Assembly (NCBI RefSeq): GCF_036013645.1 | Contig: NZ_CP107869.1 | Location: 2,666,001 to 2,730,000, forward strand | DNA: 64,000 bases | Source of the DNA: Streptomyces sp. NBC_00490 | Lineage (GTDB): Bacteria; Actinomycetota; Actinomycetes; Streptomycetales; Streptomycetaceae | Direction: 5' to 3' | In this document: positions 41,088 through 48,805 of the stretch, one piece after another | Layout of the letters: each line of letters begins with the position of its first letter | Numbering within the stretch: the first letter of the stretch is position 1 | Program-made: the position numbers and the translations under genes | The notes under the pieces: model-generated | What the model was told of the DNA's origin: nothing | The model's database searches: none | What the model saw: the letters and a program-made list of their open reading frames with translations, nothing else

Positions 41088-42617
41088 TTACGAGGACGCG
41101 GCCTTGTCCAGCTGGAACGCCTCGTTGCCGAGCCCGATGCGGGCGTGGGCCTCGGGTGAGCGGGCGCGCAGGAACAGTCCCTGGGCCAGGCCGACGATCA
41201 GGGCGAGGCCGATGATGCCGGGCAGGAGCCAGCTCAGGGAGGAGTCCGGTCCGGCGCCGACCAGGACGTCGAAGTCCTTGACGGTGTAGCCGGCGATGAC
41301 GAGCAGGGCGATGCCGGCGACCGCGGAGGTGGCCAGGCGCCAGGCCTGGGTGCCGGCGGCGCCGCGGCGGACGAAGAAGACGACCACCGAGAAGGAGGCC
41401 GCCGCCATCAGCAGGATGACCCCGAGGGCGCCGATGTTGCCGCCCCAGGTGAACAGGTGCAGGACGGGTTCGGTGGGGTCGCCGGTGGGCTTGTCGTCGG
41501 CGAACGCGAAGGCGGCGACGATCACCACCGAGACGGCCGTCTGGAGCAGGGACCCGGTTCCGGGGGCACCGCTGGTGCCGGTGGTGCGGCCGAAGGCGGC
41601 GGGGAGCAGGCCCTCGCGGCCCATGGCGAAGGCGTAGCGGGCGACGACGTTGTGGAAGCTGAGCATGGCGGCGAACATGCCGGTCACGAACAGGATGTGC
41701 AGGACGTCGGTGAAGGTGCCGCCGAGGCGGGACTCGGTGAGGTTGAACAGCAGTCCGGCGCTCTGCTTCTGCGACTCGCCGACGATCGCGGAGGGCCCGG
41801 TGGCGACGGTGAGGGCCCAGCTGCTGACCGCGAAGAAGACGGCGACCCCGCCGACGGCCAGGAACATCACGCGGGGCACCAGGACGTGCGGGCGGCTGGT
41901 CTCCTCGGCGTACACGGGTGCCTGCTCGAAGCCGAGGAAGGCCGCGATGCAGAAGCACAGGGCGGTGCCGACGCCCGCGCCGGTGAGGGTGTCCGGGTTG
42001 AAGGCGTGCAGGGACAGGCCCTCCTTGCCGGGGTCGGCGACGGCGGCGATGTCGAAGATGACGACCAGGACCACCTCGATGACCAGCAGGACGCCGAGCA
42101 CCTTCGCGTTGACGTCGATCTTCAGCCAGCCCAGCGCGCCGACGGCAAGTGCGGCCACCAGGGCCGGTATCCACCAGGCGACCTCCAGCTCGGCGTAGGT
42201 GGCGAAGAGGCCGGAGACCTCGAAGCCGAAGATGCCGTAGATGCCGACCTGGAGGGCGTTGTAGGCGACCAGGGCGACCAGGGCCGCGCTCGCGCCGGCC
42301 GTGCCGCCGAGGCCGCGGGAGATGTACGCGTAGAAGGCGCCGGCGTTGTGGACGTGGCGGCTCATCTCGGCGTAGCCGATGCCGAACAGGACGAGGATCA
42401 CGCCGAGGAGGACGAAGAGCAGGGGCTGTCCGACGATGCCCATCACCGCGAATGTGGTGGGCATGACACCCGCGACCACCATGAGGGGCGCGGTCGCCGC
42501 GAGCACGGAGAGCAGCAGGCCCCCGGTGCCCAGGCGGTCGGCGCGCAGGGCCCGCTCCTGGCCCTTGAAGGTGCTGATGCCGTCGGTTCTCTTCGTACTC
42601 GAGCTGTCGGTTGTCAC
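41088..42617 (-). CDS. APC-family amino acid permease
   Basis: 509-residue inner-membrane transporter with about 12 hydrophobic segments. The start helix LSVLAATAPLMVVAGVMPTTFAVMG corresponds to APC helix 1. The APC motif CFCIAAFLGFEQAPVYAEETSRP identifies the amino acid/polyamine/organocation superfamily. Further family sequence is NVVARYAFAMGREGLLPAAFGRTT. GTG start. Substrate not predictable. It is 33 bp before the TPR-like gene in the direction of transcription from that gene, so the two may be co-transcribed. Confidence 0.92.
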   Translation of the reverse strand: MTTDSSSTKRTDGISTFKGQERALRADRLGTGGLLLSVLAATAPLMVVAGVMPTTFAVMGIVGQPLLFVLLGVILVLFGIGYAEMSRHVHNAGAFYAYISRGLGGTAGASAALVALVAYNALQVGIYGIFGFEVSGLFATYAELEVAWWIPALVAALAVGALGWLKIDVNAKVLGVLLVIEVVLVVIFDIAAVADPGKEGLSLHAFNPDTLTGAGVGTALCFCIAAFLGFEQAPVYAEETSRPHVLVPRVMFLAVGGVAVFFAVSSWALTVATGPSAIVGESQKQSAGLLFNLTESRLGGTFTDVLHILFVTGMFAAMLSFHNVVARYAFAMGREGLLPAAFGRTTGTSGAPGTGSLLQTAVSVVIVAAFAFADDKPTGDPTEPVLHLFTWGGNIGALGVILLMAAASFSVVVFFVRRGAAGTQAWRLATSAVAGIALLVIAGYTVKDFDVLVGAGPDSSLSWLLPGIIGLALIVGLAQGLFLRARSPEAHARIGLGNEAFQLDKAASS

Positions 42618-42650
42618 GGGGGGACCGTCCTTTTCGGGGAGGGGAGGGCG

Positions 42651-43601
42651 TCACACCGTGCCGAGCGCGCTGTCGCGTGCGGCACGGAAGGCTGAGGCGG
42701 GGTCGCGGTCGGGGTACGCCCAGGGGGCGGGGGTGGGGTGCTCGCCGATGCGGTGGAACAGGGCGGCGGCCTCGGCGCCCCGGCCCTCGCAGACCTTGGC
42801 GTGGGCGAGGAAGTTGAGGTCGACGAGGCGGCGGGGGTGGCCCTCGTGCTCCCACTCCAGCCACCAGTCGAAGGCGGCCTTCATCACCTGGCGGGCCCGG
42901 CGGCCGACCCAGTGGCCGGAGGCGGCCGGGTCGGGGGGCTCATGGCCGGCGCCGGCGAGGACGCGGTAGCGCTCGGCGTGGGCGATGACCGGGAGGATCG
43001 CGAGCGGGGAGTCGGCGGGGGCCTGTTCGGCGGCCCAGTTGGCGAAGTCGTAGACCTCGTGCAGCGGGTCCGGGCCGGCGTCGGCGCGGTGCTCGGCGAG
43101 CCGGGCGACCATCAGATGGTGGGCGTGGTGGTGGTCGGCGTAGCGGCGGCGGACCTCCTCGAAGATCCGGACGGCGCTTCCGGCGCCGGCCGTGCCCTGT
43201 TCCAGCATGAGCAGGCCCAGCCAGGGGGTGGGGTCGGCGGGGGCGCGCTCGGCGGCGGCCCGGCAGGCCTCGCGGGCGCGGTCCGGCTTCTCCTTGCCGC
43301 GCAGGGCGCGCTGGACCTGGGCGAGGGCGAGCAGGACGGAGGCGTCGGCGGACTCGGGTTCGGCGAGCAGCCAGTCGCGGGTCCAGGCGGCGCTGTACGG
43401 CTCCAGGGCGAGGACGGTCACCCGGTGGCCGCGCAGGTCCCACTCGTCGCCGGACTGGGCGATCAGGGAGCGGGCGGCCTGCCAGCGGCCCTGGGCCAGC
43501 GCGGCGCGGGCGGAGACGAGTTCGGCGTCGTCGAGGGCGGCGTCGAAGGCCTGGGACGCCCGTCTTCGGCTGCGGCCCAGTGGGGGTGGGGGTGGAGACA
43601 C
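42651..43601 (-). CDS. helical-repeat (TPR-like) hypothetical protein
   Basis: About 316 residues from a GTG giving MSPPPPPLGRSRRRASQAF, chosen because GAGGAA lies upstream; the open frame extends another 28 codons. The body consists of antiparallel helices with TPR-like spacing (ELVSARAALAQGRWQAARSLI; DASVLLALAQVQRALRGKEKPDRAREACRAAAERAPADPTPWLGLLML; IFEEVRRRYADHHHAHHLMVARL). No enzyme motif is present. Streptomyces homologues are hypothetical; a scaffold or protein-binding role is inferred only from fold. Confidence 0.78.
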   Translation of the reverse strand: MSPPPPPLGRSRRRASQAFDAALDDAELVSARAALAQGRWQAARSLIAQSGDEWDLRGHRVTVLALEPYSAAWTRDWLLAEPESADASVLLALAQVQRALRGKEKPDRAREACRAAAERAPADPTPWLGLLMLEQGTAGAGSAVRIFEEVRRRYADHHHAHHLMVARLAEHRADAGPDPLHEVYDFANWAAEQAPADSPLAILPVIAHAERYRVLAGAGHEPPDPAASGHWVGRRARQVMKAAFDWWLEWEHEGHPRRLVDLNFLAHAKVCEGRGAEAAALFHRIGEHPTPAPWAYPDRDPASAFRAARDSALGTV

Positions 43602-43748
43602 CGCGGAGACTTCCTCACGCGACGTTGCTCGACGTCGTGGTTCGTTGCGTGGGCAGATGGTCACGGACAGCAAACCCGCAGCCAAGGCTTCTCGTCAAGG
43701 CTGGGACGGGTGTTACACGGTTCAACTGTCGTGACAGGAGAGGCAGTT

Positions 43749-43931
43749 GTGATCATGATCGGCAGGTCGCCGGGCCTCTGTGTGGCGTACGCCATGGCGT
43801 CCTGGGCCCCGCCCCCGCACCATGGCGAGAAGGTCGTACGGGGTGACCGAGTCAACTGCCCGGTTCCGGGTACTCCGGGGAGCAAGCCGGGCCCAAGGGC
43901 GCTAAAGTCGGCCCCTGACCCGTCCCCGTAA
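43749..43931 (+). CDS. possible small ORF (60 aa)
   Basis: GTG frame preceded by AGGAGAGG (about 43735-43742), encoding a peptide opening MIMIGRSPGLCVAYAMASW and ending in a Pro/Gly-rich tail, just upstream of the DMT transporter gene. No family recognised. The 357-bp gap 43602-43958 contains nothing else that I can support, so this is offered as a weak candidate, possibly a leader. Confidence 0.22.
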   Translation: MIMIGRSPGLCVAYAMASWAPPPHHGEKVVRGDRVNCPVPGTPGSKPGPRALKSAPDPSP

Positions 43932-43958
43932 CCCGGCCCATTGATCGAGGTACGCAGC

Positions 43959-44855
43959 GTGTCGGTTCTTGTTCTGGTTCTCGCCGTGAGCGCCGCCTGC
44001 TGCCTGGGCTTCGGTTTCGTCCTCCAGCAGAACGCGGCTCAGCGGGCACCCCTGAACGACTTCCTCTCGCCCCGGCTGCTCCTGGACCTCGTCAAGATCC
44101 CTCGCTGGCTCGGCGGTATCGCCCTGATGGTGGCCGGCATGGTCCTCGGCGCCATCGCGCTGGGCCAGGGCGAGATCTCCCTGGTGGAGCCGCTGCTGGC
44201 GACGAACCTGCTGTTCGCGATGGCCCTCTCGCGCCACCAGACCAAGCAGTCACTGGGCCGCCAGGGCTGGGCGGGCCTGCTGCTCCTCGCCGGCGGCGTG
44301 ACGGCGTTCATCGTGGCGGGCGAACCCCGCGGCGGTACGGCGGTCACGGACCCGTTCCGGCACTGGCTGATCATCGGCGTGATGATCGGTCTCGCGCTGC
44401 TGCTGACGACGTACGCGAAGCGGTCCCGGCTGGTCGCGGGGCCGGCGCTGCTCGCGGTGGCGGCCGGGCTGCTGTACGGCGTGCAGGACGCGCTGACGCG
44501 GGTGAGCGGCGAGCGGTTCTCCGAGGGCGGCCTCGTGCACGTCCTCACCGGCTGGCAGCCGTACGCGGTGCTGGCGCTCGGCGTGACCGGCCTGGTGCTG
44601 GTCCAGAGCGCCTTCGAGACGGCCTCCCTGCGGATGTCGCTCCCCGCCCTCACCGCCGCCCAGCCCCTCGCCGGGATCATCTGCGGCGTGGGCTTCCTGG
44701 GCGACCGGCTGCGCACCGACACGGGGGCGCTCGCGTGGGAGGCGGCGGGGCTGGCCGCGGTCGTGGCCGGGATCGTGCTGCTCGGCCTGCATCCGGCGAT
44801 GCCGTGCGGCACGACGGAGCGACCGGTACGGGCGCGGGATCTCCAGCCGAACTGA
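43959..44855 (+). CDS. DMT-superfamily (EamA-like) membrane transporter
   Basis: 298-residue protein with about nine to ten hydrophobic segments and the DMT layout of two internally similar halves (GGIALMVAGMVLGAIALGQGEISLVEPLLATNLLFAMALS and a later SLRMSLPALTAAQPLAGIICGVGFLGDRL). The GTG at 43959 follows GAGGT; a TTG six codons earlier is in frame. The protein belongs to the actinobacterial DMT group with positive-inside ends. Substrate unknown. Confidence 0.88.
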   Translation: MSVLVLVLAVSAACCLGFGFVLQQNAAQRAPLNDFLSPRLLLDLVKIPRWLGGIALMVAGMVLGAIALGQGEISLVEPLLATNLLFAMALSRHQTKQSLGRQGWAGLLLLAGGVTAFIVAGEPRGGTAVTDPFRHWLIIGVMIGLALLLTTYAKRSRLVAGPALLAVAAGLLYGVQDALTRVSGERFSEGGLVHVLTGWQPYAVLALGVTGLVLVQSAFETASLRMSLPALTAAQPLAGIICGVGFLGDRLRTDTGALAWEAAGLAAVVAGIVLLGLHPAMPCGTTERPVRARDLQPN

Positions 44856-44939
44856 CGGCACCGGGAAGGTCGGGGTGTCGCGGTCGGCCTGCCGAGACCG
44901 GCCCCGAGCCCCACTGACAGGCCTGCTTGGATGGACCCC

Positions 44940-45455
44940 ATGAGCTCCGCTGACGAGATCCTCGACATCGTCGACGAGAACGACCAGGTCGTCGGGCAGT
45001 CCCCCCGCGGTGCGGCGTACGCCCGGGGCCTGCGCCACCGCTGCGCCTTCATCCAGGTCCGGGACACCGCCGGCCGTCTCTTCGTGCACCGCCGCACCGC
45101 GACCAAGCTGGTCTTCCCCTCCCTGTACGACATGTGGGTCGGCGGAGTGGTCGGCGCGGGCGAGACCTACGACGAGGCCGCGCTGCGGGAGGCGGAGGAG
45201 GAGCTGGGCGTCTCCGGGCTCCCCTCCCCCGAGTTCCTCTTCAAGTTCCTGTACGACGACGGCGCCGGGCGGACCTGGTGGTCGGCGGTGTACGAGGTGC
45301 GCTGCGATCTGCCGGTGAATCCCCAGGTCGAGGAGGTCGCCTGGCACGACTTCCTGCCGGAGGAGGAGGTGGAGCGGCGGCTGTCGCGGTGGGAGTGGGT
45401 ACCGGACGGCCTGGACGCGTACGAGCGGCTGCGGGCCTTCCGGGCGGGCGGCTGA
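44940..45455 (+). CDS. NUDIX hydrolase
   Basis: Nucleoside-diphosphate-linked-moiety hydrolase of about 171 residues. A complete Nudix box is present: GGVVGAGETYDEAALREAEEELGV (G-x5-E-x7-R-E-x-x-E-E-x-G). The N-terminal DENDQVVGQSPRGAAYARGLRHRCAFI and the C-terminal WWSAVYEVRCDLPV, WHDFLPEEEVERRL resemble the YfcD/IDI-like Nudix subgroup. Start MSSADE is preferred; an ATG three codons earlier is possible. Substrate unknown. Confidence 0.9.
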   Translation: MSSADEILDIVDENDQVVGQSPRGAAYARGLRHRCAFIQVRDTAGRLFVHRRTATKLVFPSLYDMWVGGVVGAGETYDEAALREAEEELGVSGLPSPEFLFKFLYDDGAGRTWWSAVYEVRCDLPVNPQVEEVAWHDFLPEEEVERRLSRWEWVPDGLDAYERLRAFRAGG

Positions 45456-45487
45456 TCGGGGCCGGACGGCCCGGTAGGGTCCAGGGC

Positions 45488-45880
45488 GTGATCGATTTTG
45501 CACGGAACGTCCGGCTCTGGTTCGCGCCCGAGGCGATCCGGGAGGACGGCAGGACGCCCGACTACCGGTTCTCGCTCGCCAATGAGCGCACCTTTCTGGC
45601 CTGGCTGCGGACCGCGCTCGCGCTCATCGGCGGCGGGTTCGCGGTGGACCAGTTCCTGCCGGATCTGCGCTGGGGCTGGCGGGTCGGGCTGGCGCTCGCG
45701 CTGCTCGGGGCCGGGGTGCTGTGCTCGTTGCGCGCGGTCAATCACTGGATGCGGTGCGAACGGGCGATGCGACGGGGCGAGGATCTGCCCGTGTCGCGGT
45801 TCCCGGCGGTACTGAGCGTCGTCGTGGCGGTCGTCGCCGTCGCCATGGTCTTCGTCGTGCTCGTCGGGTGGGAGGGGTGA
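45488..45880 (+). CDS. DUF202 membrane protein (YidH-like)
   Basis: 130 residues from GTG: VRLWFAPEAIREDGRTPDYRFSLANERTFLAWLRTALALIGGGFAV. The N-E-R-T-F-L-A-W-x-R-T motif is diagnostic of DUF202, followed by three membrane helices. Its stop overlaps the GTG of a second, shorter DUF202 gene by 4 bp, giving an adjacent pair. Function unknown. Confidence 0.92.
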   Translation: MIDFARNVRLWFAPEAIREDGRTPDYRFSLANERTFLAWLRTALALIGGGFAVDQFLPDLRWGWRVGLALALLGAGVLCSLRAVNHWMRCERAMRRGEDLPVSRFPAVLSVVVAVVAVAMVFVVLVGWEG

Positions 45881-46200
45881 GCACCCCGGCCGCCGAGGAA
45901 CGGGACCCCGGACTCCAGCCCGAGCGCACCCGGCTCGCATGGCGCCGTACGACCCTCTCCGGCACCGTCTGCGCCGTACTCGCCGTCAAGACCGCGCTGC
46001 ACGGCGGTCCGTCCGCCTCCGGCGTCGTCGCCTGCGCCCTGGCCTGCGTGCTCTGGCTGGGCTTCCTGCTGCTCGCGCACCGCCGCATCCGCGCCCTCGC
46101 CGCCGCCGACGCCCCCTCCGCGATCGCCCCGCTCCACGCCACGGCGGCGGTCCTGTGCACCGTGGCGATGGCCGCGTGCGGGGCCGCCCTGGTGTTCTAG
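45877..46200 (+). CDS. DUF202 membrane protein (second copy, short)
   Basis: 107 residues: RDPGLQPERTRLAWRRTTLSGTVCAVLAV, the divergent DUF202 signature (Q-x-E-R-T-x-L-A-W-R-R-T), and three hydrophobic segments. Translationally coupled to the longer DUF202 gene (GTGA overlap). The co-occurrence of a long and a short DUF202 protein suggests a heteromeric membrane complex. Convergent with the oxidoreductase gene that ends at 46223. Confidence 0.9.
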   Translation: MSTPAAEERDPGLQPERTRLAWRRTTLSGTVCAVLAVKTALHGGPSASGVVACALACVLWLGFLLLAHRRIRALAAADAPSAIAPLHATAAVLCTVAMAACGAALVF

Positions 46201-46222
46201 CTCCCGCCGGCCCTTCTCGCCC

Positions 46223-47170
46223 TCACCCCTCCCCCTCGGTCTCCCAGTCCACCGTCACCACGATCTTCCCGCGGGTCCGCCCCTCCTGATTCAGCCGTTG
46301 CGCCTCCGCCGCCCGCTCCAGCGGGAACGTCCGCGACACATGCACCGACACCACGCCCTGATCGGCGAGTTCGGACAGCCGCCGCAGGTCCTCGGCGTCC
46401 GGGCGCACCCAGAAGTAGCGGCCGCCGTAGCCGACGACCTCCCCGTCCGCGATGGACACCAGGCGGCCCTCGGGAGCCAGCAGGTTCGCCGAGACCGTCA
46501 GGGTCTCGCCGCCGATCGTGTCGAACACCGCGTCCACGCCCTCGGGGGCCAGTCCGCGCACCCGCTCGGCCAGGCCCTCGCCGTACTCGACGGGCTCGCC
46601 GCCGAGGCCGCGGACGAAGTCGTGGTTGCGCGGGCTCGCCGTACCGATGACCCGGGCACCGAAGTGGCGGGCCAGCTGTACGGCGACGGAGCCCACACCC
46701 CCCGCCGCCGCGTGCACCAGGACCGTCTCGCCGCGCTTGACCTGGAGCGCCTTCACCAGCACCTGGTAGGCGGTGAGCCCCACCAGCGGCAGGCCGGCCG
46801 CCTCCTCGAAGGAGAGGGTGCGGGGCTTGCGGGCGAGGGTGCGGACGGGGGCGGCCACGTACTCGGCGAAGGTGCCCCGGGAGAGGAAGTCCTCGCGGAC
46901 GTATCCGATGACCTCGTCGCCGACCGCGAACTCCGTGACGGACACGCCGAGTCCGACCACGACCCCGGACACGTCCCAGCCGGGGACCACCGGGAAGACG
47001 GGGTCGAGGATCGGGTCGAGGTGCCCCTCGCGGGCGTGCCAGTCGACCGGGTTGACCGCCGCCGCCCGGACCTTGACCAGCACCGCGTCGACCCCGACCT
47101 TGGGGTCGCGCACCTCCCCGTATGCGAGGACCTCGGGCCCGCCGTAGCGTGAGTAGCTGATGCCTTTCAT
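46223..47170 (-). CDS. NADP-dependent zinc-free quinone oxidoreductase (MDR superfamily)
   Basis: 315-residue medium-chain reductase of the quinone-oxidoreductase type: no zinc ligands, N-terminal VRAAAVNPVDWHAREGHLD, PVVPGWDVSGVVVGLG, the cofactor region VLVHAAAGGVGSVAVQLARHFGARVIGTAS, and C-terminal RTRGKIVVTVD. Acts probably on quinones or enones with NADPH. Start ATG giving MKGISYSRYGG. Its 5' end is 112 bp from the divergent histidine-rich protein gene. Confidence 0.9.
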   Translation of the reverse strand: MKGISYSRYGGPEVLAYGEVRDPKVGVDAVLVKVRAAAVNPVDWHAREGHLDPILDPVFPVVPGWDVSGVVVGLGVSVTEFAVGDEVIGYVREDFLSRGTFAEYVAAPVRTLARKPRTLSFEEAAGLPLVGLTAYQVLVKALQVKRGETVLVHAAAGGVGSVAVQLARHFGARVIGTASPRNHDFVRGLGGEPVEYGEGLAERVRGLAPEGVDAVFDTIGGETLTVSANLLAPEGRLVSIADGEVVGYGGRYFWVRPDAEDLRRLSELADQGVVSVHVSRTFPLERAAEAQRLNQEGRTRGKIVVTVDWETEGEG

Positions 47171-47282
47171 GGCACCGACCCTCCGGGGTACTCGGACGCC
47201 ACGCAAGCGGGATGCCCGGATATGCGGCGTTCGCGTGGCAGCCTTTCCGACGGCATCGGCAACATCTCCGAAGGTGAGCAGC

Positions 47283-47579
47283 ATGACCACCCTCCACCAG
47301 GAACACGCCTCCCACTCCCACGCGCACGGCCCCGACTGCGGGCACACCGAGGTGCCGCACGGGGACCACGTCGACTACGCGCACGGCGGCCATCTGCACC
47401 GCGAGCACGGCGGCCACTGGGACGAGTGCGAGCCGGGCGGGCATGTCACCCATGACGGTCACGAGCACACGCACGGGGACGACTGCGGCCACGAGAGCGT
47501 GCTGCACGGCGACCACGTCGACTATGTGCACGACGGTCACCGCCACGCCCGCCACGAGGGCCACTGGGACGACCACTGA
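47283..47579 (+). CDS. histidine-rich repeat protein, probable metal binding
   Basis: 98-residue cytosolic protein with roughly a quarter His. It contains two copies of a 24-residue unit (HGDHVDYAHGGHLHREHGGH and HGDHVDYVHDGHRHARHEGH, each followed by WD) plus an N-terminal HSHAHGPDCGH and central HEHTHGDDCGH. Two Cys-Gly-His units accompany the repeats. This composition is typical of zinc- or nickel-binding storage or chaperone proteins; from memory, similar short proteins are common in Streptomyces. A GGTGAG ribosome site precedes the ATG. Regulation by a metal sensor is plausible but no clear box was seen. Confidence 0.85.
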   Translation: MTTLHQEHASHSHAHGPDCGHTEVPHGDHVDYAHGGHLHREHGGHWDECEPGGHVTHDGHEHTHGDDCGHESVLHGDHVDYVHDGHRHARHEGHWDDH

Positions 47580-47629
47580 CCCGGCACTGACCGGTCCGCG
47601 ACCTGACATCGCCCGACCGAGAAGCATCC

Positions 47630-47667
47630 CCGACAGCTCCCCGGCGCACCGCGCGGGGAGCTGTCGG
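47630..47667 (+). terminator. hairpin terminator after the histidine-rich gene
   Basis: Perfect 14-bp stem CCGACAGCTCCCCG with its complement and a 10-base loop, about 50 bp after the stop. Confidence 0.8.
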
Positions 47668-47710
47668 CCTAGGGTGGCTCAGATCACGTTCGCTCTACAC
47701 ACTGGACGGC

Positions 47711-47728
47711 ATACCGACCGGTCGGCAT
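47711..47728. promoter_or_regulatory. candidate TetR-family operator (site A)
   Basis: ATACCGACCGGTCGGCAT, containing the perfect 12-bp palindrome CCGACCGGTCGG, lies 40 bp before the phosphotransferase start. A closely similar sequence (12 of 16 bases) lies at 53600-53615 before the divergent SDR/ligase/TetR operon. Both are of the ACCGACYGGT type bound by TetR-family acyl-CoA regulators. Confidence 0.65.
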
Positions 47729-47767
47729 CATGAGTCGGGAAGTGTTCGTCTGCCGTAGGAGCGATGC

Positions 47768-48799
47768 ATGAGCCCCGACCATCCGCCCGGACTCGACCTC
47801 GACCGGCTGCGCGGCCTGCTCGACCGCGTGCGGCCCGGACTGGTCCACGGCCCCCTGACCGGCCGACTGATCGAGGGCGGACGGTCCAACCTCACCTACG
47901 CGGTCTCCGACGGCACGTCGAAGTGGGTCGTACGACGGCCTCCGCTCGGTCATGTCCTGGCCACCGCGCACGACATGAAGCGCGAGCACCGGGTGATCAG
48001 CGCGCTGCATCCGACGAACGTTCCGGTGCCGCGGCCGGTGCTGCTGTGCGAGTCCGAAGAGGACACAGCGGTGTTCGGGTCGCCGTTCTACGTCATGGAG
48101 TTCGTCGAGGGCACTCCCTACCGCACCGCCGACCAGCTGGTCCCGCTCGGCCCGGAGCGCACCCGGGGCGCGGTGCTGTCCCTGGTGGACACGCTCGTCG
48201 AACTGCACGCGGTGGACCCCGCCGGGGTGGGTCTCGCGGACTTCGGACGCCCCGAGGGCTTCCTGGACCGCCAGCTGCGCCGTTGGGGCAAGCAGCTGGA
48301 CGCCTCCCGCAACCGTGAGCTGGCCGGCATCGACGAACTGCACGCGGCGCTCGGCCGGCAGCTGCCGACGTCCCCCGAGGCGACCGTGATCCACGGCGAC
48401 TACCGGCTCGACAACGTGCTGATCGGTGACGACGACAGCATCAAGGCGATCCTCGACTGGGAGATGTCGACCCTCGGTGACCCGCTCACCGACCTCGGGC
48501 TGCTGGTCATGTACAGCATGCCGCTCGACATGCCCGACTCCCCCGTCGCCACCACCGCCACAGCCCCCGGGCACCCGGAGCCGGCCGAGCTGATCGAGCG
48601 GTACGCGGCCCGGTCGGGGCGCGATGTCTCCCAGGTGTCCTGGTACACGGCGTTCGCCTGGTTCAAGCTCGCCGTGATCCTCGAGGGCATCCACTACCGC
48701 TACACCCTGGGCCAGACGGTCGGCGACGGCTTCGACCGCATCGGCGACCTCGTCCCCGTCTTCATCTCGCACGGCCTGACCACCCTCCAGGAAGGCTGA
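47768..48799 (+). CDS. APH-family phosphotransferase, ACAD10/11-like kinase subunit
   Basis: 343-residue kinase-fold protein of the aminoglycoside phosphotransferase/ChoK superfamily. Motifs: RLIEGGRSNLTYAVSDG (glycine-rich loop), WVVRRPPLG (lysine-equivalent strand), YVMEFVEGTPYR (hinge), the catalytic loop VIHGDYRLDNVLIG and metal-binding ILDWEMSTLGDPLTDLG. The last sequence is typical of kinases linked to acyl-CoA dehydrogenases. It is followed at 6 bp by such a dehydrogenase. The same two domains are fused in mammalian ACAD10/ACAD11, where phosphorylation of 4-hydroxyacyl-CoA precedes elimination; an equivalent role here is inferred. Confidence 0.9.
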   Translation: MSPDHPPGLDLDRLRGLLDRVRPGLVHGPLTGRLIEGGRSNLTYAVSDGTSKWVVRRPPLGHVLATAHDMKREHRVISALHPTNVPVPRPVLLCESEEDTAVFGSPFYVMEFVEGTPYRTADQLVPLGPERTRGAVLSLVDTLVELHAVDPAGVGLADFGRPEGFLDRQLRRWGKQLDASRNRELAGIDELHAALGRQLPTSPEATVIHGDYRLDNVLIGDDDSIKAILDWEMSTLGDPLTDLGLLVMYSMPLDMPDSPVATTATAPGHPEPAELIERYAARSGRDVSQVSWYTAFAWFKLAVILEGIHYRYTLGQTVGDGFDRIGDLVPVFISHGLTTLQEG

Positions 48800-48805
48800 C
48801 CCGCC

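Noticed and set aside
43580..43885. Short ORFs on both strands in the gap before the DMT transporter
   Set aside because: Except for the weak candidate at 43749 with a ribosome site, none has a ribosome site or recognisable product.
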